A stretch of DNA of 64,000 nt, from the NCBI RefSeq assembly GCF_000002235.5, contig NW_022145611.1, positions 20,148,114-20,212,113 on the forward strand, given 5' to 3'. The stretch comes from Strongylocentrotus purpuratus. Taxonomy: Eukaryota; Echinodermata; Echinoidea; Camarodonta; Strongylocentrotidae. The notes below the pieces were generated by a model, which was given only the letters and a program-made list of their open reading frames with translations, was not told where the DNA came from and did no database searches. Positions 20,257-33,899 of the stretch are shown one piece after another. The position numbers and the translations under genes are program-made. Every line of letters starts with the position of its first letter. The stretch's first letter is position 1.

Positions 20257-23200
20257 GACCTCAGGCTGATCGGTCAAATATTATAATTCCCTTCTTCTCC
20301 TTTAAAGAATGCGCAATCTCGCACCTCTCTCGTCTGATATAAACATAATATTTATGTCATAATGGCTGACATGCATATACATGCGATGAATGTAACCAAT
20401 CTAAGCTTACAGACACTTCCAATGAAAATGACTATAGATGATAATTTTCATGTACCTTGCTGAGTATGCGTGGAATTATTTCATTTTGATTTGATGGTTT
20501 CTTATCACCACCTAGTGAATCCTGAGCCTGGACGCTATCAACCTGAGCGTGGAACCCAAGCCGGGTCTGTCGCTGTTATCGCTGCTCCTTGCGCCCTTTC
20601 ATCTCTACCATCCCCCATCAATGATGCGATCCCTGGCTGCATGTGGAAGGGTGGGTGTGTACCTGGTTTGCCCAGTCGACAGATGTGTGCCACAATATGA
20701 TAATCATGTTTCCTTATCGAGTTTGGAAATGAAACGGAGGGTACACAGAGGCAGTGGCGTAAGGTGGGGTCCATCAAGTGAGGGGGCACCGGTACATTGT
20801 GGTGATGGGGGGGGGGGGGGGCGCACCGGAAATATTTTGTGGAAGGTGAAATACCTCATAACAAAAAAGCCCTAGCGTAGAGGGTAGATGTGGGGTGGGG
20901 TCTTGTCCTCTTCCATTCACCTCACCATTTCCATCTCAATAGGCCATTTTCACAATGTAATAAGATTTAATGCCATAATGTTTATCCTACCTAGCAACAA
21001 TTAATGTATGCAATGTATGCATTTTGACAATATAAATACAAATATTCTTAACAGGTGAATGAAATAATTTGTAACGAGGCACTAAACAAATATTTGTGCA
21101 TTAAATTTTATTACATTACGAAAACTGTCTATTTATCATGATATTTTACATCTTATTCAACGGGCGTTGCAGGGATTTGAACGGTGTAAATATCAAAACT
21201 TGTAAAAGGGCCAAAATGTTGTTTTAAAAAAGATTTTTTTTTCTTCTAAAAGTATGGTAGCAAAAAATTCATTATTAGCAAATTTCAGCCATTTTCTTTT
21301 CAAATTTCAAATTTTATTTGTTTTGTAAAAAATGAGGGCTTCAATGTTCACCGATAGACAGAAAACTAGACGGTCTTTTGATCTGAAATTATACAAACAC
21401 TTTCATGAACTCATCTTGCTGCTACAGATATATTATGAGATAAATTTCTGAGCGCTTGCAAATCCCTGGTAGGGACTTTAAGCGTGAGTAGACGTGGGAT
21501 ATTTTTAGTTATCAATGTACCAGACGGATCTATTTTTAATTATATTTCTTAAATAACAACGAAAACATGAAGAAAAAAAATAAAGCTTTTCTTCTTGCCC
21601 TCTTGTCCCTGAGTAAGCGGTAGCTAATGGAAACGCTTTGAGGGCAAGACGAACAACTTTTGTCTGTTTTCGTTGCTATTATTTCGATTTTGTAGTACCA
21701 AACATCTCTTCATATCACTTAGTAAACACTGCACACCAATTTTCAGAGTAACGCCCTGTTGTTTCAGCTTATGATAAAGGGATGGGAAGGTGTACTCATT
21801 TTTTGAAACAAATTACACTACGTTGGTTGAGATTTAGCTATCCTATATATTTTGTCAATTTGTTAGCTGGAGTATAGTTTAGTCGTAAATACTTTCTTCT
21901 CAATGTTCCAAATGTTCCATTCACTGTCGTTTTACATGCATGACATGTATACCAAGTATTTTCTTTTTCGCACAACCAATCATAAATTTGGTGTCCTTTT
22001 ATATTCTATATTTTGTAATGGAAAATCAGAATGTGTTTGTATTTTACTTTTATATTATTATCATCACGAGAGTACATCTGAATTACTAAATATTACAGTT
22101 TTCTAACCAAAATCATCGATTTCAATCAATGTTATTAGTCCCATTATTAATCTGTATCATCTAAATATTGTTTTAATTCTGATATTTGTTCTAATATTTT
22201 GCATTTACATGAATATTCTATAATGGATATATAATTATGTGTTACAATACACGGTCCCTTTATTAACCAGCCAAGTAATTTTGTAATGCCATGTACGGCA
22301 TTATACAGAGCTGATTTGAGTGGTAAATGGTTGAACATTTTGAGAAGCATTTTCGCTATACCTTGTTGTAATTGCAACGTAGACCACCAATATTATCAAA
22401 CGAAGAATTGGAAAGAAAATTGCAGAAAGTACAGCTAAATTGACGAGTCATCTTAACAAATAGATCATCAAAATAATTCCCATGTGAGGCAGCTCCTATT
22501 AACCTGTATATCCCCTCTTAGGTCATTTAACAAAATATACATGTTTAGCGTCCCCGCCCGCTTCCTTTTAGTGGGCCGCCTCCTCCCCCCCCCCTTTTTT
22601 TATAAAGAAAAACACTTCTAAAATGGATAAAAATGGATATTTCTGATTTTTAAAAAAATTTAAAAAATGTCGGCGGCCATTTTGAACAATAGCTCGACTG
22701 TCAGGAAAATGTACCGAGCGGCCATTTTATAGGAAAAAAAAAAGGGCCTCCTCCTTCCTATTTTTTAAAAAGGCAGGACGCTAAAAATGTTTTTTAATTT
22801 TTGATTTGGCCTTAACCAGACAATTTAAATATATTAATTAATCAGTTTTACTGCACCACACTCCTACAAGATAATGAACCTTATGCAACCTGTGTTCTGT
22901 AACTTTAATGTGCGATATGTTGGTCTGCTCTGTAGACGTATATTGTTATGTGAATATTGTAACTTTTCTTGGTTTGTTTTTCTATGTTCGTTGTTTTTTT
23001 TATCTAATAAAAAGTTTTTTAAATACATGAGTTTTACTCGTGCTACTATCACAATATAAATCCCAAATAATCAGTCTATTCTTTTCTTTTTAGCTCATGT
23101 CACCAAAAATTTGATTGTTCCGTTTTCTATTGTAATTTAAATATGTAGGGAAATTTACTGCCAATTGAAGAAAAGAAATGGCTGAACATGACTATAAAAG

Positions 23201-24410
23201 CTAGGCTTAAGGTTAAATTCTGAATGTAACGGGGCAAACGTGGTGTTAATATTATTGAAGTTTCGAGGTATTAACGAGGTTGGATGTGGCGTTACGAGGC
23301 TTTTCGTGGTGTTTACCTGGTAGTACGTTGCGTTAAGTGGTGTTTACGTATTTGTATTGAGTGGCAGAAACCGACAATTTTCACCAGGGTCTAAATAATA
23401 ATACTGATCGATGAAATAAAATGATCAAACTAACGATTGTGTTTTGATATTGACGGTTTGACTTTGTTGCACATCGACATAGGGGCTTTTAATTATGTGT
23501 TAGAGTTAATCAAAATAGGGCGATGATATAAACGTTAGAAATACTTTAAAATTCATTCTTAAAGGCACTCACTTGGTATTGAAAACTTTGCTATAGTTGT
23601 GATATAACGTGCCCTTTGGATAAGATTAATGAAGTAATGATATCAAAATATTGCTTGACCATTTAATAATCCCTTAATTTCCCATGTCTCTTTTGTAAAG
23701 TGCACAGGAAATCTTGAAAGATTTTGGTAAAGATTTCTACTGACCATTTTAATGATGCTAATTCTCTTTTCGAATGAGTTTCTTTTGAGTTGCTGTGTCG
23801 TTTCGGGTTGTTGTGGGGGTTTCTGCTCAGTACAGCGGCAGTTCCCACGCCGCACGATTTTTTGTACGCTGATCTGATCAACAACATCGTATTTGAAAGC
23901 AATCATTTATTTTGTCTTCTCTCCCCAAAACCAAGAAACAAATTAGCTCAACACCCCCGTTCAAATATCCGGTGAAACAGTAGCAATTAGCAAGATCTAA
24001 TCCGAAAGGGGATGTCCTTTCATAGACAGAGCTGAATTACGATGAGTAACTGAGTACATAGAGAGAAGGGCTCAAATGAGAATGGGTTTTATTAAACCTT
24101 AAAGTACTTTGCAGTTGACCTATGGGTAAAGTGTAGAAATCTGTTCGGTAAATAATGGGCAGCAAGAAAAATGGACCCGTGATTTCCTCTCCATATGGAA
24201 ACGTTTGCTTGTATTTGTCTCATAAAAGAAGTTGCCACAAACTGACTCCCACACGGTGTTGAGTGCTCAGGGGTCACAGGCCACTGTCTTCATCGGGCAG
24301 GTAGTTCCATTATGTGAATGGGTAAAATGAGGGGACATTACATTGTACAATAGGGACACACATTGTTTTTATTGTGCAGAACATACTCTTTTATTGACTT
24401 ACTTATTGCA
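20257..24410. other. Intergenic between bHLH gene and goosecoid, proximal part
   Basis: No exon recognised. A poly-G element fragment with a CAGTGGCGTAAGG-type end lies at 20754-20821. A weak inverted repeat with GCGTCC/GGACGC ends and repeated CCATTTT blocks spans about 22548-22785. The bHLH promoter should lie just above 20256, but I see no clear TATA box. Confidence 0.45.
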
Positions 24411-24711
24411 TGAAACTATAAAACCAAAATGCATTTTGTATTCTAACAATCGGAGTACAAAGAATAATAACAGGTGAATGAAATGCATAAACACCACAAA
24501 CACCTGAGGAGGAAGCATTCATAAATTTGAATACATACAGTTGATAAACGACTCCGATGAAACTATAAAACCAAAATGAAATTTGCGTTCTGGCAATTGG
24601 AGTACAAAGAATGATAGCAGGTGAATGAAATGCTTCAACAGCAACACAAACACCTGGGAAGCTAGGAAGCATCCATAAATTTGAATAAGTTAGTTGATAA
24701 ACGGCTCCGCA
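24411..24711. repeat. Two-copy tandem duplication, about 147 bp
   Basis: Unit starts TGAAACTATAAAACCAAAAT at 24411 and 24558. Both units contain GGAGTACAAAGAAT, CAGGTGAATGAAATGC, CACAAACACCTG and GTTGATAAACG. Divergence of roughly 10-15% shows the duplication is not recent. Confidence 0.9.
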
Positions 24712-25785
24712 TGTGGACGTTTGTTAGAGCAGAAAGCAGTGGATTCTTAACAACACGAACCCATTTAACAGAATGTCGGAACGTAAATTAAATTTAGCGC
24801 GGTTGGAAAATGCATCTTTCTACCCTGCAACTCTAATGGTACGATCCAGTAAATTAAAACAGTAAAATGGCTCTTATTTTAAAATTACTCATTAAATAAA
24901 ACCCCAAACTTCAGTGATATCAAAAAAAAAATGTTATATCTTACTAATAATTAAAAAAGATGTATAAACATTGTGAAAGTGTCGCATTTTACGATAAAAG
25001 ACACCAATTTAGCGAAGGTGACGTCATTAGTGCGCTTGCATCAGGGAATTCGAAGTCAAAAGGTCAATTCAGACGATGATAAGTTATTGGTCGAGCCTTT
25101 TTGTTTCCTTTATTCCGACAAAGTATACAATCAATAAAAACAAGTTTAATACCAGAAGAAAGCTAACGATTAGTATTTTCATTAACCAGTTGCCCCAAAG
25201 TCGCCTGACCACAGTGAAACGAGTGAGAGCTTGCGAGAGCGGCCAAAGTGTGATTGAAACTCGCTATTTGCTCTTCTCCAACGCAAAAAGAGACGACATT
25301 GTGCTGGATAAATGTATTTTTTCCGACAAAAGTACAGAACATTTGCATATGGTCTTTTTATATTATACTTTATGAAATGTTACCCGAGTGACTTCCGGGC
25401 GCCCCAATGCTGGAAAGCAACGCACATTTTAGAAAACTTCACTTTTTCATGGGAAAATGCTTATTTGTTCTATGCACGCAAGTCAGATTGAGCGGATGAT
25501 ACAACGTTTCCATATGGTTAGGTTGTTGTGACGTCGGATATTCTTCTACTCATGCGCAAAGCATTTCGTTGGAGCACTCGGGAAATTCAAGGAAAACATG
25601 TTCACCAAGAACTATTGTAACAATGATTTGATTTAAACTTTTTATCGTGCCGTTTACTGTCTATCCCCTGTGTTTATATGTTACACACGAAATGTCAAAT
25701 ATCACAAGTTTTACGAGGTATAAAAATTGGAATCATGTTAAAAAGTATTGGTACATTAGGAATAAATGCGTATAGGCAACGTAAT

Positions 25786-25960
25786 TAATTAATTTATTTA
25801 TTCATTTATTTATATTTATTTATCTATTTTGTAACTAAGCTACTTTTTAAAAATTTATTTATATATTAATCATTTCATTTATTTATTTGTTTACTCAGTT
25901 ATTCTTACATTTGTTCATATTTATTATTTTCTTGTCTATTTATTCATTTTTCAATCGCGT
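25786..25960. repeat. TTTA/ATTT tetranucleotide-rich tract
   Basis: Imperfect TTTATTTA and ATTCATTTATTT runs over about 175 bp. Confidence 0.75.
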
Positions 25961-26542
25961 CTTTACTCTTTCATGACAGGGAAGCTAGATTTATTGCAAA
26001 TGAACTAAATAAGTTAACCCATTATCCCATCCTCTTAATGAAGGGCTACAAATCCATGTTAATACCTTTAAGTCAGCTAATAGCATGATTAAAGAATATA
26101 CTTCTGCTAATAACATCTCTTTACTTCAAAGAAGCAAATAATAACTGGGTACCCTTGATATATTATAGACTTGGCAATTTCTATGATTATGGTATTAAAG
26201 ATGCCTTACTTTTATGTTAAGCTCTCTTCAGCATCATGACAAGCCTAATTAAAACCATGCTAACGTTACTTACTTGGTTTCACGCAATACTTGGGAACTC
26301 ATTCACAGCAATACATAATTGAAACAATTTGGTAGATGGAGGATTCTTAAAAAGCGTGCCTATGAATTTGTTTAAATGTAAAAGTTGTTTAAAATTCTAA
26401 GTTGACTCAGTTAAAAGGTAAGGGGAAAACAGTTCTAAAATTTCGAAAAAATAAACGACATTTACAAAACTTTAAGGAGCAATAACTTTTACCAATAAAA
26501 ATCTTAAATTCATATATTTCAAAACTAAAGGAATTTCATACA

Positions 26543-26667
26543 GGGGGCCGTTTCTCGAAACCATCATAGGTGTAACTTCTTTGACATCCCATTAAAAAGT
26601 GTCTCATAGCGTTTCTATGGGACGCCCACGAACTCTCGACTTATGACGGTTTCGAGAAACTGGCTCC
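26543..26667. mobile_element. Short MITE with GTTTCTCGAAACC ends
   Basis: Left GGGGGCCGTTTCTCGAAACC-ATCATA and right TATGAC-GGTTTCGAGAAACTGGCTCC form an imperfect inverted repeat of about 28 bp around a 70-bp centre. Target duplication not resolved. Confidence 0.7.
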
Positions 26668-27874
26668 AGGTCACTGTGACTATTCATTTATTTTTCATTA
26701 ATTTTGTAATTTTTTATATGGTATCTTTATCAATGACTAGGCGTGGGCTCATGTTGTTAAACGTGTGTGATAATGATGTTCATAAAAACAACAACACCCA
26801 CACTACCAAGGACAAGAAGAAAACAACAATAACGACAACATCAATAACAATTAGAATGATAAAAACACTTTTTTTATGTCTAGCTCTAGCTCTAATCCTA
26901 ACCTAAAACCCAATCGCAACCTTAACACTATAACACTATCTCTGACGAAATAAAAACCGCAGCAAATTGTCGGTTGACTCATTGATAGCCAGTAATAAAC
27001 GTCAAAGGCTGCATGATGTAGGTGGGAGGGGGAAGGGAGGGAGGAGGTGGGGGGGGGGGACAAATCTCAACGAGTCACTCTGAAATTGGTAACGACCTGC
27101 TGGAGAGGGTTAATGAAGTATTCTTGAGAGATTAACTCGAGAGTGATAATTGTAAAATGATGAGATGATACTAGCTTATCTGTTATTAGCGTCCCTTTAT
27201 CTCACTTAGGCGATAAAAGCAGTGGCGGATATTACGCTCTTAGAACTTGGTATTAATGAGATTGACTCCTCTTTCATTACGGGTCATTCATTCCCTCGCT
27301 TATTTTGTCGCATATTCACGGTGATTTCTGTCTATGTTTTTTTATATGACAAGTTAAAAATGAAATTGCCACAAGAAGAACCCTTTTTTAAAAGTAAAGA
27401 GAAGTCTTTCTAACAAGCACAAACAATATCACATTCTAGGTGGCTGTGGGGTCTAAACTTACATAGGTCGGTGATCGATTATTGTTTATATTGGGGGCAC
27501 ATAAATATTTTGGTGCATGCATTCATACTTTATGTTTAAAATAGTATTTATACCATTGGTACTATGTTACATTGGTGCCAGTTCTATACAATGTACAAGG
27601 GCACCCAATTAAACAGAACACTAAAAAATAACCTCTTTTGGGAGTGTATTTTAAGTGAATTTAAAGTATGGTGCCTCTTGAACTAGATTTAAACGTTATC
27701 GACACGTGCCTTCATTTAAAAAAAAGGTACTCCTGTTCATGTTTTCATCTCACCAATTTATCACGCGACTGGAGTAACGTGATTCCACTTACTTCTTTAA
27801 ATCAAGTGTTTATGACCAAATAACCACTTGACCAAGCAACGAGTTTTTTTATCCGTTAACCGATGGTGTTGACA

Positions 27875-28885
27875 AATAAGTAATTATTTGGTCTTTTAAG
27901 CACCTTTATCGATTGGTTTCACAGGTTATCCAAGGTTGATGGTAATAATCACGTTACTTACACCGGCTAATCGTATTATTGTTCTGTTCGTGAATCTCTG
28001 GTTGTATTAAATAAGTAATTCTGAGGTGTCTTACACACCTCTTTTTAATGGTTTAAAAGTTACCATAACTTGCTTGGTGATGATCACGTGGCTCAAACTG
28101 ATTACTTATCTAAGCTATGAATCTGTGGTATTCAGGTGTGAAAAATTAGTAATTCTTACGTGTCTTAAAACACCTTTCTAAATGGTAGTCAAAGTTGCCA
28201 TAAGTTCCGCGGTGATGATCTCGTGACTCAAACGGATTATTATTCTAAGCTGGGCATCCGTGGTTTTTAGGTGTGAAAAATTAGTAATTCTTACGTGTCT
28301 TAAAACACCCTTTTAAATGCTTTCAAAGTTTCCATAACTTTCCTGATGATGATCACGTAGCTAAAACTGATTACTAATCTAAGCTGTGAATCCGTGATAT
28401 TTTGGTGTGAAAAATTAGTAATTATTAGGTGTCTTAAAACACACCTCTTTTTAAATGGTTTCAAAGTTACCATAACTTTCCTGGTGATGATCACGTGGCT
28501 AAAACTGATTACTAATCTAAGCTGTGAATCCGTGATATTTAGGTGTGAAAAATTAGTAATTATTAGGTGTCTTAAAACACCTTTTTAAATGGTAGTCAAA
28601 GTTACCATAACTTTCCTGGTGATGATCACGTGGCTAAAAGTGATTACTTATCTAAACTGGGCATCCGTGATTTCCAGGTGTGAAAAATTAGTAGTTCTTA
28701 GGTGTCTGAAAACACCTTTTTAAATGATGGTCAAAGTTACCATAAGTTCTGAGGTGATGATCTCGTGACTCAAACTGATTATTAATCTTAGGTGTGAATC
28801 TGTGATTGTTTAGGTGTGAAAAATGAGTTATTCTTGGGTGTCTTGATGGTTTCACAGTTACCATTTAAGTTCCGTGGTGATAATC
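27875..28885. repeat. 135-bp satellite, eight units
   Basis: Unit landmarks ((G)AAAAATTAGTAATT or AATAAGTAATT) start at 27875, 28010, 28140, 28275, 28409, 28547, 28682 and 28818, that is 130-138 bp apart. Each unit continues with GTGTCTTAAAACACC (a small palindrome), GTTACCATAA, GGTGATGATCACGTGGCT and GATTACTAATCTAAGCTG. Four units keep CACG(T)G after GATGAT, and others read CTCGTGAC. The units are non-coding. Confidence 0.9.
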
Positions 28886-28889
28886 CCGT

Positions 28890-29012
28890 GACTGTTGGCA
28901 TATTTCCATTTGTACCAGTTGATAACTGACTGTTGGCATATTACCAGTAGCACCAGTTGAAAACTGGTCCGTGGGCATATTTCCAGTTAAACCAATGGAC
29001 ACCAGTTAATTT
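28890..29012. repeat. Three-copy repeat of about 39 bp
   Basis: GGCATAT-based units beginning CTGTTGGCATAT at 28892 and 28930, then CGTGGGCATAT near 28970, each followed by TTCCAGT/ACCAGT and an ACCAGTTGA-like segment. They lie directly against the 135-bp satellite. Confidence 0.75.
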
Positions 29013-30239
29013 GCATATTGAATATGGGGTGCGTGCAGATCTATATTTTTTTTAACAATTTACCTGATTTTACAGCATATTTCTTAATTACTGATGATTT
29101 AGTTATATGCAATTCATTTCGAAAATACTACAAATATATATTGCCAGTTATTAGGATATTTCACTACTTCGTATAAATTACATTAAATTAAACATGAATA
29201 AGGGAAACATTAACTATGAACTAAAATAATTTCAATAAAATACAAGTATATGGAAACATTTTTATTAATCAAATTCTTTAAGTCTACTTATTACCAATGC
29301 CTTCACATTGGAAATACAGGCGAACCAGTATTATGAGAGAAAAGTCATTAAAGAAGGAAAATTTAGCAGAAAGACAAATTTAAGAACGTAGCTTAATTAA
29401 TTTTGCACGGGTATAGCTGGTTTATAGTTTCATGTCCCACCTGTTTATTCTTTCTATACTTTTAATCCCAAGTACCCATTATTGCTACCGATTCCCCTCT
29501 CCCCTCCTTAACTCAAATCCAACAACGTACTTGCAGGTAAATTAATTTAGAGCAATCAAAAACTATTATCATCTCGCTCATTAGGCCCTATTCTTTCGCG
29601 GTAGGTAACATTTTTAAGTTGTTGCTAAGATTGCTGCTCTTTTAGAATCTTTTAGAAAGATGGAAACTTGTGAGGAACGAGGCAAGCTCATCCTCTAATT
29701 GTGTAATCTCTACTGTACATAAGGATACCACCGTCACTCCTAAAAAACACCTTCAAAAGGACGAAAAGGTGAACATGAGCTGATTCAGCGAAACAAAAGA
29801 AGGACAAAAAGGGAAAGTCGTTCAAACTGTTAAGCCTTCTGGTCCTCAACTATCGCGTTATTGTTCTGACGAGAATACCTCCCCTACGGTAGACCTTCAA
29901 ATGAATATATAGGATTTTCTGTCTTTTGCTACTACTTTTTGTAATGAACAAACAGATTGCAAATTGGTTTAAAAGTAGAGTACTTTGTTTATTTGCGTTT
30001 ACCAAATACAGTTAGCGATTATCACTCTTCTATTTCCGCTAAAAGGGGAGTAGGTTCGAGAGAGGGGCTGGAGTATTCATTCAACCTATACCATACAATG
30101 ACGAAACTTGCCATGCGTTTAAAAACAAATTTGGAATGGTTTGCTAGGAGTAAAAAGTCTTATATAGTCATCACATTACACTTTTTTTCATCAGTGTTTA
30201 TCCAATTTATTCATTTATTTCTTGGCAGAAATTAATTCC

Positions 30240-30425
30240 TTTAAATGATAAAGCGGCATAATGGCAGCCGGGCTTAAGGCGGGATAATAATATTGTAAAG
30301 CGCAAGGAGTGTCAAGTCTGACAGACATGAGCGCTTTACAAGAACTCACTACGAGTATTATTATTATTACTACTGTTATTATTATTATTATCATTATTAT
30401 CATTATTGTTATCATTATTAAAATT
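30240..30425 (+). repeat. Retroposon 3' tail with ATT/ATC repeat
   Basis: GCATAATGGCAGCCGGGCTT, AATATTGTAAAGCGC, GAGCGCTTTACAAGAACTCA and an (ATT)n tail form a typical SINE/LINE 3' end. Confidence 0.5.
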
Positions 30426-30617
30426 ATCGTTATATTTCACCTCAATTTTTAGATATGAATTTTAATACTCAACATGTCTATTAAATACCGTTAAATTCCA
30501 ACACTTTGGGGCCTTTACACAGTATAATTTTCTCAATGGATTTTCGACAGGTCAGCCTTCCCCAAATAACAAACAGATTGTAATAATGTTTTTCTTATAT
30601 TTTTTTTCCAATTTTGT

Positions 30618-30762
30618 CATACATACATACAAGCATACAAGAGCATACACGCACGCAGACACCCACACACCCACACACACATACACACACAAACGCACTC
30701 TCACTAACGCACCTAATATGTGTGCGCGTGTGAGGGTGCGTGGGTGTGTGTGTTTGTGTTTC
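30618..30762. repeat. CA-repeat followed by TG-repeat
   Basis: ACAC/CACGCA runs to about 30700, a 20-bp gap, then GTGTGCGCGTGTG runs to 30762. The halves are complementary and could form a hairpin. Confidence 0.8.
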
Positions 30763-31635
30763 ATAATGACAGATATGGCAAATAATATGTTGAGAGTATG
30801 TTTAACGGGGGAGAGAATGGGAGAATAGACGAACAATTTATCCCATGTTTACTTTAATATTCTTGATCATAATATATAAAAAGGTTTAAAAACAATTTAT
30901 GAAAATGTACTTTTGTTTTCTTTCCATTATTGCAATTTATGTTTAATCCAAAATGTCAATGTACAATGTATCCAGTTTTGTTAAGAATGATTTGTACAAC
31001 ATGCATTTGATTTGAGAGAAAAAGAAAAAAAATCTTTAGAAAAAGAAAAAAAAACTTAATTAGAATCCTTCTTATATTTCATTTTCAGTGGGGATTCATG
31101 AGAAGGACAAAATTAGTTATTATTAAATTAATTAATTAAATGATAAAATAGATGTTTACTTTATCCTATAATATCGTGTGGGCGGTGAAGTATAATTAAA
31201 TTGAAAATAAATGGGCTGAACATTAGAATTGAAAACCCAAAAATATAGATTATGTCAACTATTAATAATAGCCTAAACTAACGATACTTTGTGAATTGGA
31301 TTGGAATTTATATCGTATCATTCGATAATATTTTTTTAAATGTTTTTTTTTTAATTTTTTATAGTTTAGTACTTTCCTGTAAAGGCATTTACTTGTATTT
31401 ATATGTCTTTGGATTGCAGTAGACAAATAACGCCATATTTATGGAAACACCTTCAAGGTCACTTTAATTATCATGAATTGAAGGAACTTTTGACGGTTTG
31501 AAATGATTTTTGTAGAATGCTTAAATCGCGTTTCTAAGATTTCCCTGAGCTTGAATGTAACTTCCAGATACTTCTTTCGTTGGAGGAGATGTTTTTTGTA
31601 TAGATTAGATGAAGGGGATTTTCAACAAATTTGAG

Positions 31636-31770
31636 GGGGGAACAGAGAGAGAGAGAGAGAGAGAGATAGAAAGAGAGAGAAAGATAGAGAGAGAGAGACA
31701 TAGAGAGAGACACAAAGAGTGAAGAGAGAATGGTATGGGAGAGATGAGGGAGAGAAAAAGGAAAAAACAG
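31636..31770. repeat. GA microsatellite
   Basis: GAGA runs with A-rich interruptions. Confidence 0.85.
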
Positions 31771-32586
31771 AAGGAAGAAAGACGATAATACGATGAATCG
31801 CTCTTTGTAAAATCCAATTGTTCTTTTGTTATTTGTCCACCTGATAAGACTAGTTTCACTGTAAAACATCTTATGGATATCATTTTGTCTTGTCTATTTA
31901 TTGTTATATTCATCGTTAATTATGTTGTATGTTATGTTAAACATTATTGCATATTGCTAAGCTATAAGCTCTATGCTTATTGCTTAATGAAGGATGTGTA
32001 CACAGAAAGACGGAAAGAAAGACCACTACGGCCCAAAACGAAACACGTTAAAACATGTCAACAACTCATTATTACTCATCATTATTAAAATCATAATTGT
32101 CCTGTGCACGTGATCTGATTTGCTTCTTCATAATTATCATAGGATGACAGAGAACCAAGGGAAGAGCAATGGAACTGAAACAAACAATTTAATCCAGTGA
32201 TACCATACAAGAGAGATGTCCTCGCTTCGAATAAATTTTAATTAGATATTGGATTACAGCAAAGATACATGCACTAAGTATAATATGTTGTTATGAAGTA
32301 ATTAAAAAGTCCTCCTCTCTAATTATTTCTACTTTCTTCTCATAGGTCTTCATTTTATTATTCTTTTACCAATTTATCATAGGATCATCTATCTATAAGC
32401 ATAAATAGTTTTTGTCCGTCGCTGTGTTTTCTAAGTAATTGTTGTATGAAATCTTTTAATGTGCTTTTATTGTTTTTTCATGAAAAAAGTGAAACACAAA
32501 TTCAATTCAATGTTGTTGCACATAATTTTATTGGTCCTTTATTTTACCCGTTGTTTGTAATAATTGTTCTTCAGCAATGTTTAAAA

Positions 32587-32590
<4 letters not shown>

Positions 32591-32636
<46 letters not shown>

Positions 32637-32735
32637 CTTAGATTTGGTCTATTCCTTCGTACAGTGCCTGATGATCGCTCGCAAGGCGTGAAACTCGGAG
32701 TTGCAACCATGTTCCATTAGTCTGCCTCATCCAAT

Positions 32736-32782
<47 letters not shown>
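32591..32782. repeat. Two TA tracts flanking a unique core
   Basis: (TA)n at 32593-32633 and about 32737-32782 enclose about 100 bp that includes the hammerhead-like motif at 32668-32694. Confidence 0.8.
32668..32694 (+). ncRNA. Hammerhead-ribozyme-like motif, possible Penelope relic
   Basis: CTGATGA (32668-32674) is followed by TCGC, a 7-base loop, GCGT and GAAAC (32690-32694). The conserved hammerhead core is CUGAUGA-stem II-GAAA. Here stem II has only CGC/GCG with a T/T mismatch at its base, so catalytic ability is doubtful. Penelope-like retroelements are known to carry such motifs. A chance or degenerate copy is possible. Confidence 0.35.
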
Positions 32783-32785
<3 letters not shown>

Positions 32786-33299
32786 GATGATTGCATGTAA
32801 ATAACCAAAGGTGTAAGAGATGGGGCTGTACCGACAAATATTAATTTACCACTATCCAGGCAACGCCATGTCATTTTTTGGCAACCAATACCTCGTATAC
32901 AGGACGGAGGATGACTTTCGTTGCCCAGTATGTTTTTAACGACAAATTTACATTTATATCATAAAGAAATGAACCAAAATGTCTGCTCACTCGCTCTCTG
33001 GCAAAATGTATAAATTGGAAAAGTCCATTCGGGTAAAGACGTCAGCGCCCCCTCCCCCCCCCCCCCCACACTCCTTGGCGAAATTGGGGCCATGATCTCC
33101 GTAGGCTTTATTAAGTTGATTGACAGCATTCTTTAAGTTGACATGATGAGTTTTTTTCTTCACACAACACTCTTTTGTTGTCTTTTGCGCTTTATTATTA
33201 TTTTTTGATGTCACACTCCTTGCTATCTTTTAACTGAAAGTAGAAAGTCTGATCCAAGCTCAGTGGATTTTGATCTTCTAGACCATCTAATTTAAGTCC

Positions 33300-33899
33300 A
33301 AGTGTGGGCAAATTAAAAGATAGTTGCATCAAATGACTTTAATGCCGCACTTAGTCGCGCTAATTTAAAGTCGATATTAGACAAGAGTTATTCATAATCT
33401 CTTGTATTCTTACATGAATACTTATGATTAGTGTCTTTCATGACTTTTCATTAGAATCTCAGCGGGATTGATGAGTGGCCAGCCTTAAATCTATTACACG
33501 GCAATTAAGCGAGCAGTAACGGGTCACAATAGGACCGGGCCGTTATGTAAAAATTAGCCCTGCAGATGGGTGAGTGGACAATAGGTTTGAGTGGACAAAC
33601 GTTCTAAAGCCGTTGAATGGATGTCTATTGGTAGCTACTGGTTGGAGATTAAGAGGTAACTGGTGGTTTTTTAACAACAGCTAGAAGCTGCAGCGAGCCG
33701 AGACAGAACCCAACCAGGTAGCAGCACGCGCGCACGTCCATAGAATTCTCTCTCTCACTCTTCTCAATCCCTCGAGCTCCTCCTTCTCTCATCTAAGTAC
33801 ATCTCGCTGGTCAAGAGACGACGAGTTGATGCCATAAATAGAACTCTTCAGAGTTGGATATTTATTATTTCATAGTGGTCAGCTCTCTGTTTCTTGGTG
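33300..33899 (+). promoter_or_regulatory. goosecoid upstream region and 5'UTR
   Basis: The 600 bp before the gsc ATG are less repetitive than their surroundings and GC-richer near the gene, with a pyrimidine-rich stretch at 33745-33790. Homeodomain-type TTAAT/ATTA cores and a GGGATTGA site occur at 33358-33560. No consensus TATA box is evident. ATAAATA at 33834 probably lies in the 5'UTR. The promoter assignment is by position. Confidence 0.4.

Noticed and set aside
21165..21475. Inverted GCAGGGATTTG/CAAATCCCTGG pair as a MITE
   Set aside because: Only about 9-11 bp match and no further terminal similarity or duplication was found.
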